Position numbers and translations under genes: made by a program. A model generated the notes under the pieces. That model had not been told where the DNA came from and did no database searches. It saw only the letters and a program-made list of their open reading frames with translations. A stretch of DNA of 64,000 nucleotides from Streptomyces mutabilis (GTDB lineage: Bacteria; Actinomycetota; Actinomycetes; Streptomycetales; Streptomycetaceae): assembly GCF_014649815.1 (NCBI RefSeq), contig NZ_BMTT01000003.1:434001-498000 (forward strand), read 5' to 3'. Shown piece by piece: positions 25,359 to 33,965 of this stretch (its first letter is position 1; each line of letters starts with the position of its first letter).

Positions 25359-25395
25359 GTCGCTTCCTCCTCCGTCCCCTCCTCCGGGTTCTCGA

Positions 25396-25740
25396 TCAGT
25401 GCGGGACCGTTCCGGCGCGTTCGCGGCGCAACCGGCGGGTCACGACCAGCAGGTCCGACACCGCGAGCAGGGCGAACGCCAGGCACACGACGGCGAGGAC
25501 GACCAGACCGCCGCGTCCTGGGCTGTCACCGGGACCGGCGTCCGCGGCCCACACGCCGAAGTACGCGGCACCGGCGAGGAACAGCGGCAGGAACACGGCC
25601 GAGAGGAGCAGCCGGAGCCCCAGCGCGCTCTGTGCCGTGACCGGTTCGGTGCCGGTGCGCGGGCGGCGGCGGCCGACCGCGCCGGACCTCGCGCGCGGGC
25701 CGGGTCCCGTGGCCCCGTGGGGGTGCCGCCGGTCGCTCAT
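25396..25740 (-). CDS. Two-helix membrane protein
   Basis: 114 residues. Its ATG (25738-25740) overlaps the CBS gene stop codon as ATGA. The first 38 residues are basic and disordered; helices then run at about 42-64 (LRLLLSAVFLPLFLAGAAYF) and 78-100 (LVVLAVVCLAFALLAVSDLLVV), ending in a basic tail. It resembles small Streptomyces membrane proteins often called DUF6343. Function unknown; coupled translation ties it to the CBS and PPC-domain proteins. Confidence 0.7.
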   Translation of the reverse strand: MSDRRHPHGATGPGPRARSGAVGRRRPRTGTEPVTAQSALGLRLLLSAVFLPLFLAGAAYFGVWAADAGPGDSPGRGGLVVLAVVCLAFALLAVSDLLVVTRRLRRERAGTVPH

Positions 25741-26201
25741 GCCGTGCCTCCTGCGTGGCCGGGTGCGGGGATCGTCAGTGGTCCGGGCGCGGCCCTGCTG
25801 ATGTCCGCCAGGGTCGAGTGCGGGTCGTCGGCGGCGGCGAGGTCGCCGAGGGTGACCACGCCGACCGGGACGCCGCCCCGCTCGACGACCGGGAGCCGCC
25901 GGACGGCGTGGTGCCGCATCAGCTCGGCCGCACGGTCGGTGGTGTCGTCCGGTTCGAGGGTGACGACGGGCGGGGGCGTGCACACCGAGCCGACCGTGGT
26001 GGATTCGGGATCGCGGCCGCCGGCGACGCCCCGGAGCACGATGTCGCGGTCGGTGAGCACACCGAACAGGTCGCAATCGTAGGTCACCAGAACGTCGCCG
26101 ACGTCCTCCTCGCGCATCAGCCGGGCCGCCCGCGCCACGGTGGTCATGGGCTCGACGGCCACGGGGGCCGGCGACATCACGTCCCGGATGCGCCGTGTCA
26201 T
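25737..26201 (-). CDS. Tandem CBS-domain protein
   Basis: 154 residues; the start ATG overlaps the PPC-gene stop by four bases (ATGA). CBS1 spans VMSPAPVAVEPMTTVARAARLM to FGVLTDRDIVLRGVA (residues 8-60) and CBS2 spans VCTPPPVVTLEPDDTTDRAAELM to VGVVTLGDLA (73-122), with the usual T-D-R nucleotide contact. A 30-residue tail follows. Such Bateman modules sense adenine nucleotides in the cytosol. Middle gene of the three-gene coupled unit. Confidence 0.9.
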   Translation of the reverse strand: MTRRIRDVMSPAPVAVEPMTTVARAARLMREEDVGDVLVTYDCDLFGVLTDRDIVLRGVAGGRDPESTTVGSVCTPPPVVTLEPDDTTDRAAELMRHHAVRRLPVVERGGVPVGVVTLGDLAAADDPHSTLADISRAAPGPLTIPAPGHAGGTA

Positions 26202-26641
26202 GGTCGCGCCTCCAGGTCGATCAGGGCGAGCCCGATCTCGGGGCGGTGGGTCTTGGCGAGTTCCGCCGGGCTGTCCCGTACAACGACCTCCAGCGTCGGC
26301 CACACCCGGCCGGACAGCAGGTGGCCGCCGCGCGTGGAGCCGTCGCTGAGGCCCAGTACGGCGTGCAGGTGCGGGGTCGGTCCGTCGTCGGCGACGGCGA
26401 TGTCCCCGATCAGGGACAGCACCTCGCACTGCTCCCCCACCGGGATGCGCCGGTAGTCCTTGGCCTGCCGGTCGAACCAGCCGACGACCGCCTCCGAGAA
26501 GGCGCCCACCGCGGTGACCTGGGAGGCCCCGAGCGAGCGGTCGCGCGCGAACGCGGTGAGCTCGGTGACCGCGTCCTCGCCGGGGTCGAGCACCACCACG
26601 TACACCGCGGACGGTCCGTCCTGCACCTGCTGCCACTTCAT
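26198..26641 (-). CDS. PPC/DUF296-domain protein
   Basis: 147 residues from ATG 26639-26641. A single domain: YVVVLDPGEDAVTELTAFARD, ASQVTAVGAFSEAVVGWFD, CEVLSLIGDIAV, HLHAVLGLSDGSTRGGHL and WPTLEVVV. The TPHLHAVLG segment with paired histidines and the GGHL turn match PPC/DUF296 (the plant AT-hook PPC fold; bacterial forms are trimers that can bind zinc). Cytosolic; biochemical role unresolved. First gene of the coupled trio downstream of the BTAD regulator. Confidence 0.85.
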   Translation of the reverse strand: MKWQQVQDGPSAVYVVVLDPGEDAVTELTAFARDRSLGASQVTAVGAFSEAVVGWFDRQAKDYRRIPVGEQCEVLSLIGDIAVADDGPTPHLHAVLGLSDGSTRGGHLLSGRVWPTLEVVVRDSPAELAKTHRPEIGLALIDLEARP

Positions 26642-26717
26642 GGACGCCGGGTACCCGACGGGGGCCGGGGCAACCCGGTGACGGCCAGCCCGGCGCCCGT
26701 TACGTCCCACCGCGGGT

Positions 26718-28688
26718 TCACGGGCCGAGGGCACGTCGGATCGCGGCGAGCCACGTGTCGACCGGCCCGAAGGTGAGCAGCCCGCTTCCCGCGCCCGCGA
26801 TCTCGCCGGAGGCGGGCAGCAGCCTGTCGTACGTCCGCTCCAGTGCCGCGCGGTCTCCGAGTTCGAGGGCGAGCGCGGCCTCCGCGCAGCACAGGGCCTC
26901 GTACAGCAGGTCCGGCGGCGGCTGTGTGAGGGACCGCAGGGCCGTGCGGGCCTCGGCGGCCCGGCCGTCGGCGAGGCGGGCGAACGGTTCGGCCCAGGGC
27001 CGGTACGGGCCCCAGTCGGCGCGCGGGTCCACGTCGGCCGGGCGGCCGCGGGACAGGCGCAGACCCAGCAGGGCGAGGGGCAGCAGTCCGCGTTCCAGGC
27101 CCGGCATGCCCGCGCCCTCGAGGCGCGCGGCGGCGGACCGGTAGGCGGCCTCCGTACGGTCGTACGGGCTGCCGGTGACGGCGTGGCGCAGGGCGCGGTA
27201 CCACGCGGTGAAGACGTTCACGAGCGGCCGTTCGTGGCGTTCGGACAGCCGGTCCAGGGCGGCGGCGTGCTCGTCGGCGGTGGTGAGGTCGGCGAGGGCG
27301 GGGCGTGCCTGGAGCCGGATCAGGTGACCGAGGACCAGGTGGTTGACCAGACCGTGCCGGGCGGAGAGCGCGAGGAGTTCGGCGCCGATGGCGTCGCGGC
27401 GGCGGGCCAGTCCGGCGGTGGTGCAGGACTGCATGAAGGTCCCGTTGAGGGCGAAGGCGAGCAGCGCCGGGTCGTCGAGGCGGCGGGCGATGCGCTCGGC
27501 CTCGTGCGCCGCCCGTGGTCCGCGCGGGGACCTGACGCCCCGGGACTCGAGGGCGACGGTGGCCAGCAGGCGGCAGCGGGCCGCGTCGGCGGTGGGGTCG
27601 TCCGGCAGGGCGGCAAGGGTGCGCTCGGCCGCCGCGACGATCCGCCGGGCCGCTTCGGGGTCGTCGCCGCGAGTCCAGTTGGCGGGTACGTCGTAGGCGC
27701 CGATCACCCGGGCGGTCAGTTCGGCGTCGCCCGTCTCCTCGGCCGCCGCGATCGCCGCCACGCGCTGCTCGCGGGCCGCTTGGAGACCGCCGCCGCCGGT
27801 GACCGCGAGGCCCCGCAGCAGGCCGACGGTGGACTCCAGCCGGGCGTGGGCGCCGGCGGCGACCGTGCGGTCGTAGGCCTCCGTCGCGCGGGCCCACAAC
27901 CGGGCCGCCGCCTCCACGGGCTCGCCGGGCGGGTCCAGGTCCGGGTCCTGCGCGAGGACGCGGGCCTCCAGGCGGCGCAGGCGGGGCCCGGGGTCGACGC
28001 CCAGGTGTCCGGCCAGCAGGTCACGGGCGCGGCGCAGCACCGCGAGGGCGTCCGCCTGGCGTCCGGTCCGGTACAGGGCAAGGGCGAGCAGCCGCCAGGC
28101 CTCCTCGCGCCACGGGTGTTCGGTCAGGTGGGCGTCGAGGTCGGGGACCGCTTCGGCCTCCCTGCCCAGGTCCATCAGGAACTCCGCCCGGCGTTCGACC
28201 GCGCGCAGCCGCAGCTCGGTGAGGCGGGAGCGCTCGCCCCGTGCCCACGCCTCCTCGGCGAACTCGGCGTAGGCCGGTCCCCGCCACTGTCCGAGGGCCG
28301 CCCGGATGCGGTCCGGGGCCTGAGCGGCCGGCAGCCGGTCGGCCTCGGCGACGGCCGCCTCGAAGTGCCACGCGTCCACGGCGTCCGGAGCCGCGCGCAG
28401 GGCGTACCCGGGGCCTTCGGTGACGAGCAGCCGGGCCGGGGTGCGCGGCGGACGGTCGGGCTCCAGTGCGCGGCGGAGGTCGCCGACGAAGGTCCGCACC
28501 GCGCCCACGGCCCGCGGCGGCGGTTCGTCCCACAGGTCGCGGACCAGGCGGTCGAGCGGGACGACGCGCCGCCGGGCCAGGATCAGCCGGGCCAGCACCG
28601 CGCGGTGCCTGGGGCCCTTGAGCGCGAGTCCGGCGCCGGCGCGTTCCGCGGTGACGGGCCCGAGCACACCGAACGTGACCGCTTCCAT
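26718..28688 (-). CDS. BTAD-domain (AfsR/SARP-type) transcriptional regulator
   Basis: 656 residues from ATG 28686-28688, with GGAGCGGG upstream. The N-terminal OmpR-like winged helix (VTFGVLGPVTAERAGAGLALKGPRHRAVLARLIL through DRLVRDLW, residues 4-55) is followed by the BTAD helical domain, containing DPGPRLRRLEARVL near 245. A 400-residue helical, TPR-like C-terminal half follows. The NB-ARC ATPase of AfsR is absent: no P-loop is visible. Large SARPs like this regulate secondary metabolism or nearby genes. It diverges from an alpha/beta hydrolase, its most likely target. Confidence 0.9.
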   Translation of the reverse strand: MEAVTFGVLGPVTAERAGAGLALKGPRHRAVLARLILARRRVVPLDRLVRDLWDEPPPRAVGAVRTFVGDLRRALEPDRPPRTPARLLVTEGPGYALRAAPDAVDAWHFEAAVAEADRLPAAQAPDRIRAALGQWRGPAYAEFAEEAWARGERSRLTELRLRAVERRAEFLMDLGREAEAVPDLDAHLTEHPWREEAWRLLALALYRTGRQADALAVLRRARDLLAGHLGVDPGPRLRRLEARVLAQDPDLDPPGEPVEAAARLWARATEAYDRTVAAGAHARLESTVGLLRGLAVTGGGGLQAAREQRVAAIAAAEETGDAELTARVIGAYDVPANWTRGDDPEAARRIVAAAERTLAALPDDPTADAARCRLLATVALESRGVRSPRGPRAAHEAERIARRLDDPALLAFALNGTFMQSCTTAGLARRRDAIGAELLALSARHGLVNHLVLGHLIRLQARPALADLTTADEHAAALDRLSERHERPLVNVFTAWYRALRHAVTGSPYDRTEAAYRSAAARLEGAGMPGLERGLLPLALLGLRLSRGRPADVDPRADWGPYRPWAEPFARLADGRAAEARTALRSLTQPPPDLLYEALCCAEAALALELGDRAALERTYDRLLPASGEIAGAGSGLLTFGPVDTWLAAIRRALGP

Positions 28689-28835
28689 GTTCCGCCCGCT
28701 CCGATACGTACCGCTGCTCGCCACCGCCCACGGTACGCGTGCTGATCCGTTGCTGATTCGCGCCCGGGAGGCTCGGAACAGTCACCAGCGCGCCGTGGAA
28801 CAGGCTCGGCGTGCGACGAGAGGCACGGAGCAGCC

Positions 28836-29714
28836 ATGGCACCGACCATCCCCGACTTCACCTACGACCGCGTCACGGTCGCCGACGGCGTCGCCCTGAA
28901 CGCGGCCGTCGGCGGCTCCGGCAGCCCGGTCGTCCTGCTGCACGGCTTCCCGCAGACCCACCTGATGTGGCGGCACGTCGCCACCGAACTCGCGGCCGAC
29001 CACACGGTCATCTGCCCCGACCTGCGCGGCTACGGCGCCAGCGACAAGCCGGTCGACCCCGACGGCACCGCCTACGCCAAGCGGACCATGGCCGCCGACG
29101 TCGTCGCCCTCGCCCGCGCGCTCGGGCACGAGCGGTTCGCACTGGCCGGGCACGACCGGGGCGCGCTGGTCGCCGTGCGGGCCGGGCTGGACCATCCGGA
29201 CGCGGTGACGCACCTGGCCGCGCTGGACGTGCTGCCGACCCTGGACATGTGGGACGTGCTGCACGGCACGTCGGCGGCGGTGGGCTTCCACCTGTACCTG
29301 ATGGCCCAGCCGCCCGGGCTGCCGGAGCAGCTGATCGGCGCGGCGCCGGACTCGTTCTTCGGTCACTTCCTCGACGTCTGGACCCGGGACCCGGACGCCC
29401 TGCCCGCCGACGTCCGCGCCGCCTACCTGGAGGCGTCCCGCGCGGCGGTGCCGTCCATCGTGGCCGACTACCGGGCCTCGGCCGGCATCGACGTCGCCCA
29501 CGACCGGGCCGACCGCGACGGCGGGAACCGGCTGCGGATGCCGGTGACCGTCCTCCAGCAGGACTGGGGCGCGGCCCTCGGCTACGACGCCGCCGCGCTG
29601 TGGCGGGCCTGGGCCCCGGACCTGAGCCACGAGACCGTCGGCTGCGGCCACTTCATGGCGGAGGAGGCACCGGGCGAGGTCGCCGGGGCGCTGCGGAAAC
29701 TGCTCGTGCGGTAG
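28836..29714 (+). CDS. Alpha/beta hydrolase (epoxide hydrolase/haloacetate dehalogenase type)
   Basis: 292 residues from ATG 28836 with GGAGCAG upstream. Oxyanion loop HGFPQTHLMW starts at residue 36. The nucleophile elbow is GHDRGA with Asp107 in place of serine. The closing histidine is in GCGHFMAEEAP near 270. Asp as nucleophile defines the epoxide-hydrolase/dehalogenase branch, and RGYGASDKP is typical of fluoroacetate-dehalogenase-like enzymes. It opens an ester intermediate with water in the cytosol. Substrate unknown. The divergent BTAD gene is a candidate regulator. Confidence 0.88.
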   Translation: MAPTIPDFTYDRVTVADGVALNAAVGGSGSPVVLLHGFPQTHLMWRHVATELAADHTVICPDLRGYGASDKPVDPDGTAYAKRTMAADVVALARALGHERFALAGHDRGALVAVRAGLDHPDAVTHLAALDVLPTLDMWDVLHGTSAAVGFHLYLMAQPPGLPEQLIGAAPDSFFGHFLDVWTRDPDALPADVRAAYLEASRAAVPSIVADYRASAGIDVAHDRADRDGGNRLRMPVTVLQQDWGAALGYDAAALWRAWAPDLSHETVGCGHFMAEEAPGEVAGALRKLLVR

Positions 29715-29722
29715 GGGCGGGC

Positions 29723-29755
29723 GGGCGGCGTACAACGACGGGTTGTACGCCGCCC
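29723..29755 (+). terminator. Perfect 14-bp stem hairpin after the hydrolase gene
   Basis: GGGCGGCGTACAAC (29723-29736) pairs perfectly with GTTGTACGCCGCCC (29742-29755) around GACGG. It starts eight bases after the hydrolase stop, so it looks like a terminator; GTACAAC-N5-GTTGTAC within it could equally be an operator for the MFS gene 41 bp downstream. Confidence 0.6.
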
Positions 29756-29795
29756 CCGACCCGTTGTTTGATCCGCGGGTACCGCGCTCGCTTGG

Positions 29796-31052
29796 ATGTC
29801 GGGCGTGTCGGTGTCGGGTGCGGTGAGGGGCGGAAGGTCGCTGGGGCGGCCGTTCGGGTGGCTGTGGGCGGCGTACGCCGTCAGCACGTTCGGCACCCGG
29901 CTGGCGTTCGACGCCTTCCCGCTGATCGCGGTCGTGGTGCTGGGCGCCGGGCCGCAGCAGGTGGCGGTGCTCGCGGCGGCCGGACTCGCGGTGGGCGCGC
30001 TGGTGGCGGTGCCGCTGGGGCCGTGGGTGGAGTTCCGGCGCAAGCGGCCGGTCATGGTCGCGACGGACCTGGTCCGGTGCGCGGTGCTGCTGAGCGTGCC
30101 CGTCGCGTACGCGTTCGACCGGCTCTCCTTCGCCCAGTTGCTGGTGGTGTCGGTCGTCGTGGCCACGGCCGACATCATGTTCAGGGCCGCCGCCGGGTCC
30201 TGTCTCAAGGCTCTGGTACGGCCGGAGGACCTGCTGACCGCGAACGGCCGGTTCGAGGCGACGACCTGGACGGCGACCATGCTCGGGCCCCCGGCCGGCG
30301 GGGCGGCGATCGGGCTCTTCGGCCCGGTGGTGACGGTGACGGTCGATGCGGTGAGTCACCTGCTGTCGGCGCTGGGCGTCCGGGCCCTCGGCGGCGGTGA
30401 GCCGCGCCCCGTCCGCACCGGCCCGGTCCGACCCCGGGCGGGTGACCTGCTGGACGGCTGGCGGTACATCCTCACCTCCCCGGGCCTGCGTCCGCTGTTC
30501 CTCAACACGCTCCTGGTCAACGGTCTGATCATGGCGACCGCGCCCCTGCTCGCCGTGCTCATGCTGGGCGAACTGGGCTTCGCGCCCTGGCAGTACGGTC
30601 TGGCTTTCGCGGTGCCGTGCGCCGGCGGGCTGCTCGGCTCGCGGCTGGCCCGCCGGCTCGTGACGCGGTTCGGCGAGCACCGGGTGCTGGTCGGCAGCGG
30701 GGTGCTGCGCGTGTGCTGGTCGGTGGGGCTGGCCTTCGTGGGTCCGGGCAGCGCCGGACTCGTCCTCGTGATGGCCGTCGAGTTCGGGCTGATCGCCTGC
30801 GCGGGCGTGTTCAACCCGGTGCTCGCCACGCGCCGCCTCGAACTGACCCCGGCGGACCGGGTGGCCCGCACCCTGACCGCCTGGACCGTCAGCGCCAAGC
30901 TGGCGACCGCGGCGCTGACCGCGGTGTGGGGCCTGCTGGCCGGTCTCACGGGGCCGCGTACGGCGATCGCGCTGGCCGGGGTCCTCCTGCTGACGACGCC
31001 CTTGCTGCTGCCCCGGCGGAACCGGCCGGCCGCCCAGGTCGGCGGGCCCTGA
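29796..31052 (+). CDS. MFS transporter
   Basis: 418 residues from ATG 29796; no ribosome site is evident and a GTG at 29805 is possible. About twelve hydrophobic helices. The loop between helices 2 and 3 reads PWVEFRRKRPVMVATDLVR, a variant of the MFS GxxxDRxGRR motif. The order of helices and GRFEATTWTATMLGPPAGG in the middle match the MFS_3/enterobactin-exporter-like group of macrolide and siderophore exporters. It probably expels a small molecule by proton antiport. Substrate unknown. Confidence 0.88.
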   Translation: MSGVSVSGAVRGGRSLGRPFGWLWAAYAVSTFGTRLAFDAFPLIAVVVLGAGPQQVAVLAAAGLAVGALVAVPLGPWVEFRRKRPVMVATDLVRCAVLLSVPVAYAFDRLSFAQLLVVSVVVATADIMFRAAAGSCLKALVRPEDLLTANGRFEATTWTATMLGPPAGGAAIGLFGPVVTVTVDAVSHLLSALGVRALGGGEPRPVRTGPVRPRAGDLLDGWRYILTSPGLRPLFLNTLLVNGLIMATAPLLAVLMLGELGFAPWQYGLAFAVPCAGGLLGSRLARRLVTRFGEHRVLVGSGVLRVCWSVGLAFVGPGSAGLVLVMAVEFGLIACAGVFNPVLATRRLELTPADRVARTLTAWTVSAKLATAALTAVWGLLAGLTGPRTAIALAGVLLLTTPLLLPRRNRPAAQVGGP

Positions 31053-31175
31053 GGCGGCGCGCGAACGGCGCCGCCGGCTTCCCGGGACGGTCGGGCAGCC
31101 GACCGCCCCGGGAGATGATCTCCGGCTACGGGACCCGGTCACGGGTCCCGCGGTGGATCCGCTCCCCGGGAGCGG
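31053..31175. terminator. Four tandem GC hairpins between convergent genes
   Basis: Stems at 31053-31075 (GGCGGCGC/GCGCCGCC), 31081-31112 (CCCGGG and GGTCGG nested), 31130-31149 (GGGACCCG, loop GTCA, CGGGTCCC) and 31159-31175 (CCGCTCCCCGGGAGCGG). They fill the gap between the MFS and VOC genes and probably act as a two-way terminator. Confidence 0.6.
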
Positions 31176-31217
31176 GGCGGCCCGTGACCAGGCCGAAGCC
31201 GTCGGCGACGACCGCGG

Positions 31218-31646
31218 TCAGCGGGCGCCGGGGACGTCCTCCGTGACTCCGTTGAGCGGTGAGGCCGGGTCGCTGCCGTAGGGGCGGGTGAAGGCTTCCA
31301 TGCCGTGCCCGGACGGGTCGCTGAAGTACACGCCCCGCCCACCGTCGTTGCGGTTGATGCGGCGCGGGTGCCGGCCGTGCGGATCGGCCTGGATGGGGAC
31401 GCCGTCCCCGACGAGTCGGGCGAGGATCGCGTCGAAATCGTCCTCGGAGACGAGGAACGCGTAGTGCTGCACGGGGATGTCGGTGTCGACGGTGGCGAAA
31501 TCGAGGGTGACGCCGTTGGCGGTCGTCACCGGAAGGAACATTCCGGCGGGCTCGCCGACCTCCAGCCCCAGGACGGTGGCGAGGAAGCGGGCGGACTCCT
31601 CCCGGTTCCGGGAGAGAACGATGGTGTGGTTGAACTCGACTGACAC
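31218..31646 (-). CDS. VOC-family (glyoxalase-fold) protein
   Basis: 142 residues from GTG 31644-31646, eight bases after GGAGG, which decides this start over earlier in-frame codons. Two beta-alpha-beta repeats: FNHTIVLSRNREESARFLATVLGLEVG (residues 5-31) and QHYAFLVSEDDFDAILARLVGDG, then GRGVYFSDPSGHGMEAFTRPY. Likely metal ligands are His in NHTIV, His in VQHYAF and Glu in GMEAF. A stand-alone small dioxygenase, isomerase or binding protein; substrate unknown. Confidence 0.88.
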   Translation of the reverse strand: MSVEFNHTIVLSRNREESARFLATVLGLEVGEPAGMFLPVTTANGVTLDFATVDTDIPVQHYAFLVSEDDFDAILARLVGDGVPIQADPHGRHPRRINRNDGGRGVYFSDPSGHGMEAFTRPYGSDPASPLNGVTEDVPGAR

Positions 31647-31808
31647 GGTCAATGCCTCCACGGGCATCTCCACGGCGCCTCCATGCCTCACCCGGACGGT
31701 GACCGACACGCGATGCCGCGCGGTGGATCTTAGACGAGGCCCACGGAGCTGTCGACGCCCGTGGAAATCCCGTGGAACGCCGCCCGGGCCCCGTGCTTTC
31801 ATGGCGCC

Positions 31809-32450
31809 ATGGTGTCCCCCGACCGTCTGCTCGCCTTCGCGGCGCTGTCGTTCCTGATCATCGTGATCCCGGGCCCCAGCGTGCTGTTCGTGGTCGGCAG
31901 GGCGCTGTCCCGGGGCCGCCGCGCCGCGCTCACCACGGTGGCCGGTAACACGCTCGGCTCCTACGTCCTGGTCGTCGCGGTCGCCGCGGGCGTCGGGTCG
32001 GTCGTGGAGCGGTCGGCCGTCGTCTTCACGGCGCTCAAACTGGCGGGCGCCGCCTACCTGGTCCACCTCGGCGTCAGCGCCTGGCGCGAACGCGGTTGCC
32101 TGCGGGCGGCGTTCGCCGGGGACGCCGGGGCGGGCCACGACCGGCGGCGCACCTTCCGGGAGGGCTTCACCGTCGGGGTGACCAACCCCAAGACCATCGT
32201 GTTCTTCGCCGCCGTACTGCCGCAGTTCGCCGACCGGGACCGGGGTGGCGTCGCCGTGCAGATGCTGGTGCTCGGACTGGTCTTCAACGCCGTCGCGCTG
32301 GCTTGCGACAGCCTGTGGGGGCTGCTGGCGGCCACTACGCGGGACTGGTTCGCGCGTTCCCCGCGGAGGCTGTCCGCGGTCGGCGGGGCGGGCGGCCTGG
32401 CGATGATCGGCCTCGGCGTCACCGTGGCCGTCACCGGGCGCAGAGACTAG
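31809..32450 (+). CDS. LysE-family amino-acid exporter
   Basis: 213 residues from ATG 31809; no ribosome site. Six hydrophobic segments. The N-terminal LIIVIPGPSVLFVVGRALSRGRR is the LysE/RhtB signature (PGP in helix 1 and basic loop). TVGVTNPKTIVFFAAVLPQF is the second signature. A cytoplasmic loop with [19 protein letters not shown] lies between helices 3 and 4. It exports amino acids or analogues. Confidence 0.92.
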   Translation: MVSPDRLLAFAALSFLIIVIPGPSVLFVVGRALSRGRRAALTTVAGNTLGSYVLVVAVAAGVGSVVERSAVVFTALKLAGAAYLVHLGVSAWRERGCLRAAFAGDAGAGHDRRRTFREGFTVGVTNPKTIVFFAAVLPQFADRDRGGVAVQMLVLGLVFNAVALACDSLWGLLAATTRDWFARSPRRLSAVGGAGGLAMIGLGVTVAVTGRRD

Positions 32451-32467
32451 CTGGTCCAGGCGGCGCC

Positions 32468-32510
32468 GTCACGGACACGCCCCCGCACCCGCGTCCGTGA
32501 CGTGCGGGGG
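32468..32510. terminator. Overlapping alternative hairpins
   Basis: GTCACGGAC (32468-32476) pairs with GTCCGTGAC (32493-32501), while CCCCCGCAC (32480-32488) pairs with GTGCGGGGG (32502-32510). The two 9-bp stems interleave, so only one can form at a time. They sit between the convergent LysE and PPOX-type genes. Confidence 0.55.
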
Positions 32511-32567
32511 CCGATGAACCGTGGACGGGGACCCGGCCGGCGCGGACCCGGAGGTCGTGGCCGTCGC

Positions 32568-32993
32568 TCAGGTGGACGCCTGGTCGCTGTCCTTCATCGC
32601 GCCCCAGCCGTGCCAGCGCTCGACCTCGACCCAGGCGCTGACCCGGGGCCGGACCCGGTCGGGGTAGGGATTGCCCGTGTACTGCCTGGAGAGGCGGTCG
32701 ATGCCGGCGAGGTCCTCGTCGTCGCGGATGTCGGTCACGCGGCCGATGAGGGTGACGTGCGTGTACCAGTTGTCGTCCGCGAGGACGGTAAGGGTGACGC
32801 GGGGGTCGCGGCGCACGTGCTTCAGGCGCACCCGGCCGGCGTCGAAGTTGATCAGGACCCGGCCGTCGTCCTCCCACAGGTACCAGGTGGCCGTGGAGAC
32901 GGGGGCGCCGTCCGAACGGACGGTGGCCATGACGCACGGGTTGGGGCGGCGCAGCAGTTCGACGGCCTCGGGCGGCAGTGGGGGCTTGGACAT
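32568..32993 (-). CDS. PPOX-class F420-dependent protein
   Basis: 141 residues from ATG 32991-32993 with GAAGGAG upstream. Strand pattern: NPCVMATVRSDGAPVSTATWYLWEDDGRVLINFDAGRVRLKHVRRDPRVTLTVLADDNWYTHVTLIGRV. The SxxRxKxVRRDPRVTL stretch is the family cofactor-binding signature, as in TIGR03618 F420-dependent enzymes. Cytosolic dimer; probable F420H2 reductase of unknown substrate. It is distinct from the PPOX-type gene at 2.1 kb. Confidence 0.87.
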   Translation of the reverse strand: MSKPPLPPEAVELLRRPNPCVMATVRSDGAPVSTATWYLWEDDGRVLINFDAGRVRLKHVRRDPRVTLTVLADDNWYTHVTLIGRVTDIRDDEDLAGIDRLSRQYTGNPYPDRVRPRVSAWVEVERWHGWGAMKDSDQAST

Positions 32994-33074
32994 GGTGTGA
33001 CTCCTTCGTTCTCGGTCTGTGCCGAGGCTACGTCGGCGTTTCGCTCGTTCCGGTCACCCGGTACCCGGGTGCGC

Positions 33075-33965
33075 TCAGTCGGACGCCTTCTCCTCGAAAC
33101 TGGCGAAGTAGGCCGCCGCCATGTCCTCGTCACCGTGCCCCTGTGCCGCGGCGCGCGCCAGTCGCCCGGCGCCGGCGGCGGCCAGGTCGAGGCGGACGCC
33201 GTTCGCCTCGCCGGCCTCGACGATGAGCCGGGCGTCCTTCTCGGCGGTGGTGACCGCGAACTGGGCAGGGGTCAGCGCGCCGTCCCGGATCATCGCCGCC
33301 TTGGCACGCAGGTACCCCATGTCGAGCGGGCCGCCGGCGATGGCGTCGAAGAAGCCGTCCGGGTCCACTCCCAGCGCCTTGGCGAGCGCCAGGACCTCGC
33401 CCGCCGCGTTGGTGGCGGCCAGGACCCAGCTGTTGGCCACCAGCTTCAGCCGGGTGGCGCTGCCGGCGGCACCGTCCTGACCGGTCCACACCGTGCGGGA
33501 GCCGACGGCTTCGAACACGGGCGTCACCGCGTCCCGGGCGTCGACGGGTCCCGCGGCCAGCACGAGCAGTTGCCCGGCCTCGGCGGGCTGCCGGGTGCCC
33601 AGCACCGGCGCGTCGAAGAAGACCAGGCCGTGCTCGTCGGCGAAGGCCGCCAGGTCGGCGACCGCGTCGACGCCGGCGGTGGTGGACTGCACCCACGCGG
33701 TGCCGGGACGCAGACCGGGTGCGGCCCGCCGCATGACGTCGAGGGCGGCCGGACCGTCGTACAGCATGGTGAGGACGACGTCGGCACCCCGCACCGCCTC
33801 CTCGGCGCTGCCGGCGACGTGCGCCCCGTCGGCGGCCAGCGGCTCGGCCTTGTCCGTGCTGCGGTTCCAGACGCGGACGGTGTGTCCGGCGCGGGCGAGG
33901 TTGCGGGCCATCGCGGCACCCATGATGCCGGTGCCCAGGACGCTCACGGTGAGCTGGTCGGTCAT
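33075..33965 (-). CDS. NAD(P)-dependent beta-hydroxyacid dehydrogenase family protein
   Basis: 296 residues from ATG 33963-33965. N-terminal Rossmann VSVLGTGIMGAAMARNLARAGHTVRVWNRS (residues 7-36), the substrate-loop FFDAPVLGTRQPAEAGQL with the conserved G-T region, and the catalytic-lysine helix GSATRLKLVANSWVLA near 171. The C-terminal all-helical domain is intact. This is the HIBADH/6-PGDH-like group that oxidises short beta-hydroxyacids or reduces semialdehydes. Substrate unknown. Confidence 0.88.
   Translation of the reverse strand: MTDQLTVSVLGTGIMGAAMARNLARAGHTVRVWNRSTDKAEPLAADGAHVAGSAEEAVRGADVVLTMLYDGPAALDVMRRAAPGLRPGTAWVQSTTAGVDAVADLAAFADEHGLVFFDAPVLGTRQPAEAGQLLVLAAGPVDARDAVTPVFEAVGSRTVWTGQDGAAGSATRLKLVANSWVLAATNAAGEVLALAKALGVDPDGFFDAIAGGPLDMGYLRAKAAMIRDGALTPAQFAVTTAEKDARLIVEAGEANGVRLDLAAAGAGRLARAAAQGHGDEDMAAAYFASFEEKASD

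Noticed and set aside
26718-28688. Treating the BTAD regulator as the pathway-specific activator of an antibiotic cluster
   Set aside because: No polyketide, peptide-synthetase or other biosynthetic genes are near; the only divergent partner is a hydrolase.
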